DNA from: JAVBQG01 sp031549185
GTDB lineage: Bacteria; Synergistota; Synergistia; Synergistales; Synergistaceae
Direction: 5' to 3'
Assembly (NCBI GenBank): GCA_031549185.1
Contig: JAVBQG010000017.1
Location: 1-64,000, forward strand
DNA length: 64,000 nucleotides
Part shown: positions 7,870-16,948 of the stretch, piece after piece
Layout of the letters: each line of letters opens with the position of its first letter
Position numbering within the stretch: position 1 is the stretch's first letter
Program-made: the position numbers and the translations under genes
Notes under the pieces: model-generated
The model's database searches: none
The model's input: only the letters and a program-made list of their open reading frames with translations
What the model was told of the DNA's origin: nothing

Positions 7870-8985
7870 ATGAAGAAAATGATTTTGGCTCTGCTGCTTC
7901 TTGTGGTTTTCAGTGTACCGGCTGTTTTTGCACAGGATAATATCAAATTGGGGTTGATCGTTCCTCTGACGGGCAATATGGCTTATTGGGGAGAGAATGT
8001 TTTGATGGGTTCGCAGCTCGCAATTGAAGAGATCAATAACCAGGGCGGCGTCTTGGGCAAAAAACTCGAACTCAATTATATGGATTTTGCCGGAGATAAG
8101 GCACAGGCGGTCACGGCGACCCGTAAATACATTCAGGAAGGCGTTACGGTTTTAATCGGCCCCCCGGTCAGCGGTATCATGTTGGCAACGGGTCCGTTGG
8201 CAAATACTGCCAGACTTCCTTACATTTCGGCCGGAGCGACAAATCCGGAAGTAGGCAAAATCGGACCTTATGTTTTCAAGAACGCTTTGGACGACGCAAT
8301 GGGGGCGCCTCTGATGGTCCAATACGCGAAAAGCAAGGGTGTCAAAAAGGTTGTTTTGCTCTATTCGAACAACAACGATTACGCCGTGGCCATGTCGAAA
8401 TTATTTGAGGCCGCGATGAAAAAACAAAACGTGCAGATTCTCGACAAAATAACCTTCTCCGATGGTGAGACGGATTTCAGTGCCCAGGTTACAAAAATCA
8501 AAAGCCTTGCTCCCGACGCCATTTTCTTTGGTGGCTATGCGCCGGAATGTGCGCTGATCCTGCGGCAGGCAAGAAAGACCGGCGTGACGATTCCGGTCTT
8601 CAGCGGGGATGCGATCTATGACAGAGAACTGTTCGAGCTTGGTGGAAACGCAGCCGAGGGAACGACTCTTTATACGGGGTATAGCGCGACGAGTGGAGCC
8701 AAGAAGACGAAGGATTTCATCGCTGCATTCAATAAAAAATTTAAAAAGGACCCACAGCTCAACAGCGCGATCGCTTACGATACGGTCTATATCATAGCGG
8801 AAGCACTGAGGGGGGCGAACTCCCTCGACAAGGAAAAAATCAGAGATGCCGTTTCGAATATCAAAAATTTCGACGGGGTGTCCGGCAAGACCACATTTAC
8901 GAAAAAGGACGGCAATGCAATCAAGCCCGCGTACATCGAGACGATAAAAGGCGGCAAATTTGTTTTTGTAGATGTTCTTCAGTAG
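7870..8985 (+). CDS. livK: Branched-chain amino acid-type ABC transporter, substrate-binding protein
   Basis: 371 residues from ATG 7870, chosen because it opens a classical signal peptide (MKKMILALLLLVVFSVPAVFA, cut before QDN) and follows GGGAGA. The mature part is a periplasmic type I binding fold of the LivJ/LivK family: IKLGLIVPLTGNMAYWGENV at the start, GPPVSGIMLATGPLANTARLPYIS and GDAIYDRELFELGG later. The family binds branched-chain amino acids, other amino acids, amides or aromatic acids. The neighbouring amidohydrolase hints at a non-standard ligand. Codon use is visibly more A/T-rich than in the housekeeping genes to the left. A terminator separates it from the permease genes. Confidence 0.93.
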   Translation: MKKMILALLLLVVFSVPAVFAQDNIKLGLIVPLTGNMAYWGENVLMGSQLAIEEINNQGGVLGKKLELNYMDFAGDKAQAVTATRKYIQEGVTVLIGPPVSGIMLATGPLANTARLPYISAGATNPEVGKIGPYVFKNALDDAMGAPLMVQYAKSKGVKKVVLLYSNNNDYAVAMSKLFEAAMKKQNVQILDKITFSDGETDFSAQVTKIKSLAPDAIFFGGYAPECALILRQARKTGVTIPVFSGDAIYDRELFELGGNAAEGTTLYTGYSATSGAKKTKDFIAAFNKKFKKDPQLNSAIAYDTVYIIAEALRGANSLDKEKIRDAVSNIKNFDGVSGKTTFTKKDGNAIKPAYIETIKGGKFVFVDVLQ

Positions 8986-9025
8986 AGACGAGGGTTTAGC
9001 TTAGGGTTTCTCGAGAGCGGAGTAG

Positions 9026-9073
9026 CGCCTCAAAATAATGATGATCCCATTGTTATTTTGAGGCGGTTTTTAT
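9026..9073 (+). terminator. Terminator-like hairpin between livK and livH
   Basis: Arms CGCCTCAAAATAA and TTATTTTGAGGCG (13 bp, perfect) are followed by TTTTTAT. Partial termination here would yield an excess of binding protein over membrane components, a common arrangement in ABC operons. Confidence 0.8.
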
Positions 9074-9113
9074 TTCGACATTTTGCGGGCCGGCTCGCAC
9101 AGGGGGAACGACG

Positions 9114-9989
9114 ATGCTGTTGCAGCAACTGATCAACGGTTTGGTTGTGGGAAGTATATATGCGCTCATTGCCCTGGGATACACGATGGTTTACGGAATA
9201 TTGTTTTTCATCAACTTCGCGCACGGCGACATCCTGATGGTCGGGTCCTTCATCGGCCTTTGGCTGGCGATGTCTGGAAAGGGCGGTTTGCTCTTCGTTC
9301 TATTGGGCGGCATGCTGGGGGCCGGGTTGCTGGGCATTTCGATCGAGAGACTAGCCTATCGCCCCATCCGAAATGGCGGCAGGCTCTCCGCGATTTTGAG
9401 CGCTCTGGGCGTGTCGATCTTTCTCGAGAATTTCTTCATCAAATTCCAAGGGCCGAAATGGAGGGCGTTCCCGGAGGCCGTTTTTGCCGACAAGGTTTTC
9501 CAAATTGGGAATGCGCACATCACGCTGATGCAATGTCTGATTTTGGCAGTCACCATAATCCTGTGCGCTCTCCTGACGTATTTCATCAACAAGACGAAAA
9601 TGGGGCGGGCCATACGCGCCACCTCCGAAAAGCCCGTCGTCGCAGCCCTCATGGGTGTGAATATCAACAAGACCATAACGGCCGTCTTCTTCATCGGATC
9701 TTGCCTTGCGGGGGCAGCCGGTGTCCTGATCGGCAGCTATTTCAACGCGGTTTATCCCCTGATGGGGTGGACGCCGGGTATCAAGGCGTTTGTCGCCGCC
9801 GTCCTGGGAGGGATCGGAAGCCTGCCTGGGGCGGTGTTAGGAGGGTTTCTGCTGGGAATCCTGGAGGTGCTTGCCGTCGCTTTCGTCTCCTCGAGCTACA
9901 GAGACGCCATTGCCTTTGGATTGCTCATTCTGATATTGCTGATCAAACCCGCCGGCCTGCTGGGGAAAAACGAATCGGAGAAGGTGTAG
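9114..9989 (+). CDS. livH: Branched-chain amino acid-type ABC transporter permease LivH
   Basis: 291 residues, integral membrane. The opening MLLQQLINGLVVGSIYALIALGYTMVYGI and the segment FINFAHGDILMVG are diagnostic of LivH. The C-terminal VLGGIGSLPGAVLGGFLLGILE segment is the cytoplasmic coupling region that meets the ATPases LivG/LivF. It pairs with LivM to form the transmembrane channel. RBS GGGGGAACG. It is followed by livM after 5 bases. Confidence 0.95.
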   Translation: MLLQQLINGLVVGSIYALIALGYTMVYGILFFINFAHGDILMVGSFIGLWLAMSGKGGLLFVLLGGMLGAGLLGISIERLAYRPIRNGGRLSAILSALGVSIFLENFFIKFQGPKWRAFPEAVFADKVFQIGNAHITLMQCLILAVTIILCALLTYFINKTKMGRAIRATSEKPVVAALMGVNINKTITAVFFIGSCLAGAAGVLIGSYFNAVYPLMGWTPGIKAFVAAVLGGIGSLPGAVLGGFLLGILEVLAVAFVSSSYRDAIAFGLLILILLIKPAGLLGKNESEKV

Positions 9990-9994
9990 GGGCC

Positions 9995-10855
9995 ATGGGC
10001 GGATACTTTGAACAGATCGTCATTCTGATCGGCATCAACCTCATGCTGGCGCTGTCCCTTCACGTGGTACTCGGAGAAACGGGGCTGTTTTCGGTCGGCA
10101 GCTCCGCTTTCATGGCGATCGGGGCGTATGTCGCCACTGTTTTTTTCCTTAAATTCAACATCCCTTTCTACGCCTGCATCCTGTTTGCCGGTGTCTTTTC
10201 CGGCCTGACTGCTCTGATCGTGGGCATACCGACGCTCTCCTTAAAGGGCGACTATCTGCTGATGGGGACTTTCGGGTTTGCCGAGGTGACGAGAGTCGTG
10301 CTGCTCAACATGGAGGTGACCAACGGGGCGCTGGGAATCGCGGGGATACCGATACTGAGCCACATTCACAATATCTATGCGATCTTCCTGATTCTCTTTT
10401 TCGTCACGCTTCTCTTGATCAACAGCAAGGTGGGACGTGCCTGGAGAGCCATCAGAGAGGACGAGATCGCCGCCAGGGCGCTCGGCATCAATACGGCTTT
10501 CTACAAAAACGTTGCTTTCGTGACCAGCGCCGTATATGCAGGTGTGGCCGGCTCGTTGTATGCCTTCAACATCGGTTTTATCAGCCCCGGTGATTTCAGC
10601 ATGGTGATGGCCTTTACGGTTTACCTGTTTATCGTGCTGGGGGGGCTGGGTGATATCTACGGGGCGATGATCGCGACCGCGCTGCTAACGGCACTGCCCG
10701 AGCTGTTGCGGTCCGCCGCGGAATACCGCATGATGGCCTATGGTCTTGCGCTGATCGTTCTGGTGATTTATTTCCCCAGGGGCATATTCGATAAAATAGG
10801 GTCTTTAAAATCGAAATTGCAAAAAATGGGCGAAGCGGAGGAGGAGGTACGGTGA
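9995..10855 (+). CDS. livM: Branched-chain amino acid-type ABC transporter permease LivM
   Basis: 286 residues from ATG 9995. The same frame stays open upstream through livH, but that is only a shadow of livH; GTAGGGGCC just before the ATG supports this start. LivM features include LMLALSLHVVLGETGLFSVG, KVGRAWRAIREDEIAARALGIN (the EAA-like coupling loop) and a late FIVLGGLGDIYGAMIATALL. It is the second channel subunit. Its end overlaps livG by 4 bases. Confidence 0.94.
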   Translation: MGGYFEQIVILIGINLMLALSLHVVLGETGLFSVGSSAFMAIGAYVATVFFLKFNIPFYACILFAGVFSGLTALIVGIPTLSLKGDYLLMGTFGFAEVTRVVLLNMEVTNGALGIAGIPILSHIHNIYAIFLILFFVTLLLINSKVGRAWRAIREDEIAARALGINTAFYKNVAFVTSAVYAGVAGSLYAFNIGFISPGDFSMVMAFTVYLFIVLGGLGDIYGAMIATALLTALPELLRSAAEYRMMAYGLALIVLVIYFPRGIFDKIGSLKSKLQKMGEAEEEVR

Positions 10856-11625
10856 AAATTCTGTCCGTGAAAGGCCTGACGATGCGATTCGGCGGTTTGG
10901 CGGCGTTGTCCGACGTCTCTTTCGATCTGAACAGCAACGAGATACTGGGGTTGATCGGTCCGAACGGTGCGGGCAAGACGACTTTTTTCAATTGCCTGAC
11001 GGGAATCACGCGCCCGACGGAGGGAAAGATCACGTTCAACGGACACTCTTTGGAGAAACGGAAGCCCAATTACATTACCGGTAGCGGCATTTGCCGGACT
11101 TTCCAGACGATACGTCTGTTCAACAAATTGACGTGTCTGGAAAACGTCCTGATCGGAACGCATCGATGGGCTGGGCTCAGCATTTTGGAGCCGTTCCATA
11201 AACTCTTCCGTAAGAAGGTGCTGGGTGGGGAGGCGTACGACAAGGCTTTCGAGGAGCTGGACTTTATGGGATTGCGGGGCAAGAAAGACGAGGTCGCCGG
11301 TACGTTGTCGTACGGCGATCAACGCAGGTTGGAAATTGCGCGCGCCCTGGCCTCGAAGCCGTCTCTCCTGTTGTTGGACGAGCCCGCTGCAGGCATGAAC
11401 CCGACGGAGACGATGAGTTTGAAGAAAACGATCGAAGAGATCAACGGGCGAGGGGTCGACATCGTCTTGATCGAGCACCACATGAAGCTCGTAATGTCTG
11501 TGTCGAAAAGGGTCGTCGTTTTGAATTACGGCCGCAAGATCGGCGATGGAACGCCGGAGGAGATTCAGAACAACGCGGAAGTGATCACGGCTTATTTGGG
11601 AGAAAATCGCGATGAGCATGCTTGA
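10852..11625 (+). CDS. livG: Branched-chain amino acid-type ABC transporter ATPase LivG
   Basis: 257 residues. Walker A is GPNGAGKTT (about 36-44), the signature loop is LSYGDQRR, the usual LivG variant of LSGGQ, and Walker B is LLLLDEPAAGMNPTE, followed by the H-loop IEHHMK. It starts at a GTG (10852) overlapping the livM stop and overlaps livF by 14 bases. With LivF it powers uptake through LivHM. Confidence 0.96.
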   Translation: MKILSVKGLTMRFGGLAALSDVSFDLNSNEILGLIGPNGAGKTTFFNCLTGITRPTEGKITFNGHSLEKRKPNYITGSGICRTFQTIRLFNKLTCLENVLIGTHRWAGLSILEPFHKLFRKKVLGGEAYDKAFEELDFMGLRGKKDEVAGTLSYGDQRRLEIARALASKPSLLLLDEPAAGMNPTETMSLKKTIEEINGRGVDIVLIEHHMKLVMSVSKRVVVLNYGRKIGDGTPEEIQNNAEVITAYLGENRDEHA

Positions 11626-12325
11626 CGTCGAAAACATCACCTCTTCATACGGCAATATCAAGGCCATTCACGGCGTCTCCTTTTCGGTCGAGAAGAACAG
11701 CATAGTGTCCTTGATCGGGGCCAACGGCGCGGGCAAATCCACGACGTTGAAGACGGTCTCGGGCATTATCCGGCCGAACTGCGGTTCGATAAAGGTCCTG
11801 GGCGAGGAAATCACGAAGAAGGATGTCCATGAAGTCGCGCGTATGGGTATCGCGCACGTTCCGGAGGGCAGGCAGGTTTTTGCGCGGATGACCGTCTTTG
11901 AAAATATGGAGATGGGCGCGTATCTGGAGACGGATAAGGCGAGGATGAGAAACAACGTCGAGATGGTTTACGATTATTTTCCGGTCTTGAAGGACAGGGC
12001 TTCCCAGAAGGCAGGCACGTTGAGCGGGGGAGAACAGCAGATGCTCGCCATGGGAAGAGCCTTGATGTCCAATCCTCAACTTCTGCTTCTGGACGAACCT
12101 TCGATGGGACTGGCACCCATGATGGTCTCTCAAATTTTCGAGATCATCAAACGAATCGAAAAAGACGGCAAGACGATCATCCTGGTCGAGCAGAACGCGA
12201 ATATGGCGCTATCGATCGCGGATTATGCCTATGTCATCGAAAACGGAATGATTTCTTTTCATGGAAAACCGGACGCACTGCTGGGAGACGAGAAAATCAG
12301 AAACGTTTATCTGGGGATCAATTGA
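11612..12325 (+). CDS. livF: Branched-chain amino acid-type ABC transporter ATPase LivF
   Basis: 237 residues. Walker A GANGAGKST, signature LSGGEQQMLAMGRAL, Walker B LLLLDEPSMGLAP, and the LivF-typical HVPEGRQVFARMTVFENMEMGA. It is the last transporter gene of livKHMGF. Its stop codon overlaps the first base pairs of the 104-bp repeat at 12324-12427. Transcription probably continues into the amidohydrolase gene, since no terminator is visible. Confidence 0.96.
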   Translation: MSMLDVENITSSYGNIKAIHGVSFSVEKNSIVSLIGANGAGKSTTLKTVSGIIRPNCGSIKVLGEEITKKDVHEVARMGIAHVPEGRQVFARMTVFENMEMGAYLETDKARMRNNVEMVYDYFPVLKDRASQKAGTLSGGEQQMLAMGRALMSNPQLLLLDEPSMGLAPMMVSQIFEIIKRIEKDGKTIILVEQNANMALSIADYAYVIENGMISFHGKPDALLGDEKIRNVYLGIN

Positions 12326-12427
12326 TGCCAAGCCGCAATCAAAAGAATGTCAACGAAGGTGGCGAAGGGCCGCACGAACTGTGTTTAACGCTTCACCCTT
12401 CATGCCTTTGATTTCAAATTGATATGA
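12324..12427. repeat. 104-bp inverted-repeat element, copy A
   Basis: Starts GATGCCAAGCCGCAATCAAA and ends CCTTTGATTTCAAATTGATA. The ends are imperfect inverted repeats of about 20 bp. A second element of exactly the same length lies at 52254-52357, with conserved ends (including CTTCACCCTT at the same offset) and a diverged middle. It looks like a miniature mobile or REP-like element inserted at the end of livF. Confidence 0.65.
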
Positions 12428-12439
12428 GAAGAGGATGAG

Positions 12440-13783
12440 GTGGCCGAGTTGCTGGATCTTTTGAAAAATAAAGTGCTCCAAACCCCAAAGATCGACACGC
12501 ACGAGCATATTCTCGACAGGGAGAGCGTGTTGCGAAGAGGAGCGGATATCGTACAGTTGATTTCCAATTCCTATGTCATGCTCGATTTGCTCAGCGCCGG
12601 TTTGCCGGAGGATCTGCTGTTTTCCGGCGATCGGGAAAAAGCGTGGAACGCGATCAGGGAACACTGGCGACATGTCGCTTTGACCGAATTCAGCAAGACG
12701 GTTCCTCTTTTCTTGCAGGGGCTGTATGGCGTCGACAGGCGGGAGTGGTTGGACAAAGAATACGACTCCCTCTCCCGTCTCGTGGAACGGGCTTACTCCC
12801 AGGAGGATTGGATTTGTTCCATCATGAAGGGAAAGTGCAAGATCGCCGTTTCGATTTTGGATAATTATTGGGGCGTAGGTGCGCCGTTGTACGACGAAAG
12901 GTGTTTTGTCCCCGCGTTGAGGATCGATCCGTTCGTTTTGGGGAAAAATTACAAGACCCTGTATCCCGAAAATCAGAACACGCATACAAGCGTCGAGGAG
13001 ATAGCGAGATCGTGGAACCATCCTTTGGACTCTTTCGACGATTATCTTCGTTTGATCGACGTGGCCGTCTCGAAATATTTGAACGAGCTTTCGTGTCCGG
13101 CGATAAAGCTCTGCGTTGCGTACGAGCGATCCCTTCTTTTCGATTTTGTTGGCCAAGACGAGGCGCGCGATATCTTCAGCAAGTCCGACCCATCGCTGGG
13201 CGAGTTGAAGAAATTGCAGGATTACTACATGCATTACGTACTGCGAATTTGCGAAAGAGACGGCATTCCGTTACAGATTCATACGGGATTTCTTGCGAGA
13301 ACCAAAGATATGTTGGTGAACAGCAACCCCGAGTACCTCAACCAGATTTTTATAGAGTACCCGAAAGTTAAATTCTCCCTGTTTCACCTCGGTTATCCGT
13401 GGAGCGACGCTGCAATCTCCTTCGCGAAAATGTTTTCCAATGTCTATTTGGATTTCTGCTGGCTGCCCGTTCTTTCCAAGGCCATTTGTCGGGAGTATCT
13501 GCTGCGTTCCCTGGAAATGGTACCGTGGAACAAGATCATGTGGGGAGGGGACGTGGAGAGAGTGGAAGACGCCTATTCAGCCACGGTTCTGACGACGGAT
13601 GTTTTGGCCGAAATTCTTGCACGAAAAATCGAAAACGAAGAAATCGACGTCGAGATGGCGTATGATATCGTGGATGGAATTATGTATAAAAATGCCGCAA
13701 AGTTCTATAGACGGTTGGATTTTGACAGGTACCTCTCAAAATTGGTCGAGTACGAACGCACAGTGAATGAGGAGAATCGGTGA
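12440..13783 (+). CDS. Amidohydrolase-family TIM-barrel protein
   Basis: 447 residues, starting at a GTG behind AGAAGAGGATGAG. It has the metal-binding DTHEH at residue 16, a mid-protein IHTGF (second His strand), LFHLGYPW and a late WGGDVERVEDAYS that supplies the expected catalytic Asp. These mark an amidohydrolase-2 or uronate-isomerase-like barrel, not a urease- or dihydroorotase-type enzyme. The substrate is unknown. Position directly after livF and before a GntR regulator suggests it processes the compound imported by the Liv system (inference). It could also be a non-hydrolytic isomerase of the UxaC group. Confidence 0.78.
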   Translation: MAELLDLLKNKVLQTPKIDTHEHILDRESVLRRGADIVQLISNSYVMLDLLSAGLPEDLLFSGDREKAWNAIREHWRHVALTEFSKTVPLFLQGLYGVDRREWLDKEYDSLSRLVERAYSQEDWICSIMKGKCKIAVSILDNYWGVGAPLYDERCFVPALRIDPFVLGKNYKTLYPENQNTHTSVEEIARSWNHPLDSFDDYLRLIDVAVSKYLNELSCPAIKLCVAYERSLLFDFVGQDEARDIFSKSDPSLGELKKLQDYYMHYVLRICERDGIPLQIHTGFLARTKDMLVNSNPEYLNQIFIEYPKVKFSLFHLGYPWSDAAISFAKMFSNVYLDFCWLPVLSKAICREYLLRSLEMVPWNKIMWGGDVERVEDAYSATVLTTDVLAEILARKIENEEIDVEMAYDIVDGIMYKNAAKFYRRLDFDRYLSKLVEYERTVNEENR

Positions 13784-13829
13784 TATCGTTAGATTAAAAA
13801 ACGGGGTGTCGTTTTCTGGGGGAATTGAA

Positions 13830-14489
13830 ATGGCTCTGAAGCAAAATGATTCTTTGTCCGAAATCGCTTATAAGGAAATAAAGGAGAAAATCCTGAACGG
13901 AATCTATCGGCCAGGACTCGTGCTGAACGAAGGCGAGCTGGCGGACATTCTGGAGATGAGCAGGCAGCCGGTGCGCATCGCGATCCATCGTCTGTATGAA
14001 GACGGCTGGCTGGTGGGGAATTCACGTCGCAGGATTCGCGTGAAGGCAATTTGCGAAGATGACGTCCGCGAAATCTATGGAATAAGGAAACTTCTCGAAA
14101 TACAGGCGTTGAAGGAAATATTCACCAAGGAAAAAACGTGGGAATATTCTTTTGCCTTGGAGGCCATCATCCTGCGGATGAGGGAGAATATACACAGCCA
14201 GCTTTCCTATGCTCACCACGATCTGGATTTTCACAGTTATTTCATTACAATCTTCGAGAACTCCCGATGGGAGAAGTTTTTTTACGGCAACCGCGAGGAG
14301 ATTTTTCGCATCAATATGCTCGATCCCCGCGAAGACGTCGACAATTCCGCCTGGATCGACGGCCTTATGGAGATGGTGTCATGCATTCGCAGCAAAGATT
14401 ATCCCGGTGCCGAGGCAATTTATATGTGCCACTTGCTGGATGGCTACGAGAAAAATATGGCAAGCCTTAAAAATATCCTGATTGAGTAA
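13830..14489 (+). CDS. GntR-family regulator (FCD type)
   Basis: 219 residues from ATG 13830, which has GGGGGA in front of it; the frame is also open from 13767, overlapping the amidohydrolase. The N-terminus is a winged helix (SLSEIAYKEIKEKILNG ... ELADILEMSRQPVRIAIHRLYEDGWL), and the rest is a helical FCD-like ligand domain with HHDLDFHSYFITI and a late CHLLDGY, the usual positions of the metal-binding residues. Such proteins repress transport and catabolic genes and are released by a pathway metabolite. It probably controls the liv-amidohydrolase operon in which it sits. Confidence 0.88.
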   Translation: MALKQNDSLSEIAYKEIKEKILNGIYRPGLVLNEGELADILEMSRQPVRIAIHRLYEDGWLVGNSRRRIRVKAICEDDVREIYGIRKLLEIQALKEIFTKEKTWEYSFALEAIILRMRENIHSQLSYAHHDLDFHSYFITIFENSRWEKFFYGNREEIFRINMLDPREDVDNSAWIDGLMEMVSCIRSKDYPGAEAIYMCHLLDGYEKNMASLKNILIE

Positions 14490-14515
14490 GCGCCATACCG
14501 ATAGTGCCTCGCCAC

Positions 14516-15448
14516 TCAGCTTTTCGATTTCAAGTTGGCCTGCAGTATCCTGCACATGTCGTCCACAAAGCACGTCGCAATCTTGCTGACGTAGTCCCGA
14601 TTGGAAAAACCGGCGACCAGGGATGTTCTGAATCTCGAATCATCGATCGGGATGTATAGCGGGCGCTTCTTGACCTGCTGTTCGAGAGAGACGGAGCGGA
14701 GGGTAAACGTGACGCCAATCCCGTTCAAGACCATGTATTGGGCTGTATCGATATTGTGCGTCTCGAACATGACCTTTGGCTTGTCGCCCAGGATATCGAA
14801 CAGCGAAGCCACGAGGCGCCCGAGCTTCATAATGGGGGGTGGCAAAATGAAGTCTTCGTCGCGAAGGGAATGCAGAAGCTCCAGCACGCGTTCGAACGTA
14901 AACTGTGATATTTTATACGGCAGCCTGTACGTTGGCGGGAGGACGAGATAAAGGATATCATCCGTGAGAACGCGATACGTTATCTCTTCGTGCGCAAGGG
15001 GCAGGTTCGAAATAAAAACGTCGCATTCCCCCTCCAGAGCCATTTTCTCGAGATCGTCGCTGGTGAGTTTTTCGCTGATTTTGAGTTCGATACCCGGATA
15101 GTTCTTCTTGAACTCGGATATGACTTTCGGCAGCATATGCCCTCCGCGCTGTGACGTAATTCCTACCACCAGTTTTCCTCTCTCCATCTTCGAAAGATCG
15201 TTCAACTTTTGTTCGAGTTCTTCTCGCTGGAGGAGGATAAGGCGCGCTGTGTGAACGTACTCTTCCCCGGCGGGCGTGAGAATCAGGGAGCGATATCCTC
15301 TGTAGAAGAGTTCGCACCCGAGATCCCGTTCAACCTTGTGGACGAATTGGCTGAGGGAGGGTTGCGAGATGCGCAGCAGCTCGGACGCTTTCGTGATGTT
15401 TTTTGTCTTCGCTACCGTAAGGATATACTGCAATTCCCGGAAATCCAT
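14516..15448 (-). CDS. LysR-family transcriptional regulator
   Basis: 310 residues. The first 60 form the LysR helix-turn-helix (MDFRELQYILTVAKTKNITKASELLRISQPSLSQFVHKVERDLG). Residues from about 90 form the periplasmic-binding-like effector domain, starting KLVVGITSQRGGHMLPKVISEF. It is divergent from the amidohydrolase at 15663 across 214 AT-rich bases, the classic LysR arrangement, so it probably activates the amidohydrolase-TRAP-LctP genes and represses itself. The effector is unknown. Confidence 0.93.
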   Translation of the reverse strand: MDFRELQYILTVAKTKNITKASELLRISQPSLSQFVHKVERDLGCELFYRGYRSLILTPAGEEYVHTARLILLQREELEQKLNDLSKMERGKLVVGITSQRGGHMLPKVISEFKKNYPGIELKISEKLTSDDLEKMALEGECDVFISNLPLAHEEITYRVLTDDILYLVLPPTYRLPYKISQFTFERVLELLHSLRDEDFILPPPIMKLGRLVASLFDILGDKPKVMFETHNIDTAQYMVLNGIGVTFTLRSVSLEQQVKKRPLYIPIDDSRFRTSLVAGFSNRDYVSKIATCFVDDMCRILQANLKSKS

Positions 15449-15610
15449 AACGCCTCCCCCTCTCTGGTATAAGTATTATATTATGGCAAGCATCATTTTC
15501 CTAGTATTAGACAAATAGCAGTTTGTGCGTTATCTTGCATGAAAGTTCATATTGACTCAAAAATAAAAATCGAGAAAAAATTTAGACGTGAATTTTTAGA
15601 CATTTGCGTA

Positions 15611-15621
15611 ACTGTAACAGT
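15611..15621. promoter_or_regulatory. Palindrome in the LysR-amidohydrolase intergenic region
   Basis: ACTGTAACAGT is an 11-bp perfect inverted repeat (arms of 5 around one base), 41 bases before the amidohydrolase start. It is a candidate operator. The region (15449-15662) also has AT-rich stretches around 15470-15500 suitable for a lysR promoter. Confidence 0.35.
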
Positions 15622-15662
15622 GTGTTCTGGGTATGAGTATGCGATGTAGAGGAGGGGCTTGC

Positions 15663-16883
15663 ATGAAATTGCTCCACAATGCGACGTTGTTGGATTGTAC
15701 TGGTGTCGACCCTGTTTTCCCGGCGTGGGTACTTGTCGAGGGGGATACGATCAGGGAGATCGGCCTTTCTGGCGCTCTGCCTTCGGGTTTCGGGGGAGAG
15801 AAGATCGATTGCAGGGGCATGACGCTCATGCCCGGGTTAATCGACGCCCACGTTCACGCGACGAGTTATCAGAACAACTCCGTAGAAAAATCGCGGATCC
15901 ACTATCCCGCAATGCGTTACATGAGGGCGTTCAAGGTTCTCGAGGATGCGCTCTACCAAGGATTTACGACGGTCCGCGATTGCGGCGGGGCCGACGCGGG
16001 TTTCCGGGAGGCGATCAATGCGGGGCTGGCGGTGGGCCCCAGGGTATCGGTATCGGGCCAGATCCTCACCATGACGGGGGGGCACGCGGATCACAGGTTG
16101 TCCGTGGAGATCCGGGAACCGATCGTCGATCCGCTCGAGGGCGTGGTCTGCGACGGGCCGGAAGAGGTGCGGAAGGCCGCGCGCGAACAGCTTCGGCGAG
16201 GTGTCGACCATATCAAGTTGATGACGGGAGGCGGCTGTTCCAGCGAATCGGACGAGCCGGAATCGGTACAATTTAGCCTGGGGGAGATACGTGCCGCCGT
16301 AGAAGAGGCGCAGGCAGCGGGCAAGGACACAATCGGGCACTGTTACTCCAACCGGAGCATGACGCTCTGTGCGGAGGCCGGTGTGTACAGCATCGAGCAC
16401 GGCAATTTTCTCGACCAGAAAACCGCCAATCTCATCAAGGAGAAGGATTCATGGCTTGTTCCCACTCTGGCCACGTACGACCTGATGGCTCGCAAGGGCG
16501 ATGAGATGGGTTTCCCTGACTATTTCATGCGGAAGATGAAAGCGGTTGCGGATAACACGCTCATCGCGCTCGACATCGCGTACAAGACGGGCCTCAAGAT
16601 CGGGTCCGGCTCCGATCTTGTCGGCGTCTGCCAGCCCTTCAAGGGTACGGAAGTGGAGTTGAAATCGAGGGTCATGGGTTCGATGAACGCGATCCTGGCC
16701 ACCACGAAATCGAACGCGGAACTTTTAAAAAAGAGCGATAAGATCGGAACGATCGAGGCGGGAAAATTTGCCGACATGATCCTCGTCGCGGGTGATCCGC
16801 TGAAGAACCCGGAACTCTTCGGGGATCGGGAGAATATTCGCCTGATTATGAAAGGTGGGGTGCTGTACAAAGCGGGTGTCTGA
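15663..16883 (+). CDS. Metal-dependent amidohydrolase (imidazolonepropionase/prolidase-like)
   Basis: 406 residues from ATG 15663 (RBS GAGGAGGGG; the frame is open 30 bases further up). All landmarks of binuclear amidohydrolases are present: LIDAHVHAT (metal His pair), KLMTGGG (the position of the carboxylated lysine), GHCYSN and SIEHG (metal His residues) and GSGSDL (catalytic Asp). Relatives hydrolyse imidazolonepropionate, Xaa-Pro dipeptides or N-acyl amino acids. It precedes the TRAP genes in the same direction, so its substrate is probably imported by one of the two transporters downstream. Confidence 0.88.
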   Translation: MKLLHNATLLDCTGVDPVFPAWVLVEGDTIREIGLSGALPSGFGGEKIDCRGMTLMPGLIDAHVHATSYQNNSVEKSRIHYPAMRYMRAFKVLEDALYQGFTTVRDCGGADAGFREAINAGLAVGPRVSVSGQILTMTGGHADHRLSVEIREPIVDPLEGVVCDGPEEVRKAAREQLRRGVDHIKLMTGGGCSSESDEPESVQFSLGEIRAAVEEAQAAGKDTIGHCYSNRSMTLCAEAGVYSIEHGNFLDQKTANLIKEKDSWLVPTLATYDLMARKGDEMGFPDYFMRKMKAVADNTLIALDIAYKTGLKIGSGSDLVGVCQPFKGTEVELKSRVMGSMNAILATTKSNAELLKKSDKIGTIEAGKFADMILVAGDPLKNPELFGDRENIRLIMKGGVLYKAGV

Positions 16884-16948
16884 GAAGATTGGTTTCCGGT
16901 AAACTGTTTTTTTCGAGTACTTCGACAGCGTAGAGGGGAGGAGCGAGT

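Noticed and set aside
9083..10855. A single 590-codon frame that appears to fuse an unknown protein to LivM
   Set aside because: The first part is livH read in another frame; livM has its own ATG at 9995 with a ribosome site.
16892..16915. Possible terminator after the second amidohydrolase (GTTT/AAAC stem before a T-run)
   Set aside because: The stem is only 4-5 weak base pairs, so it was not listed.
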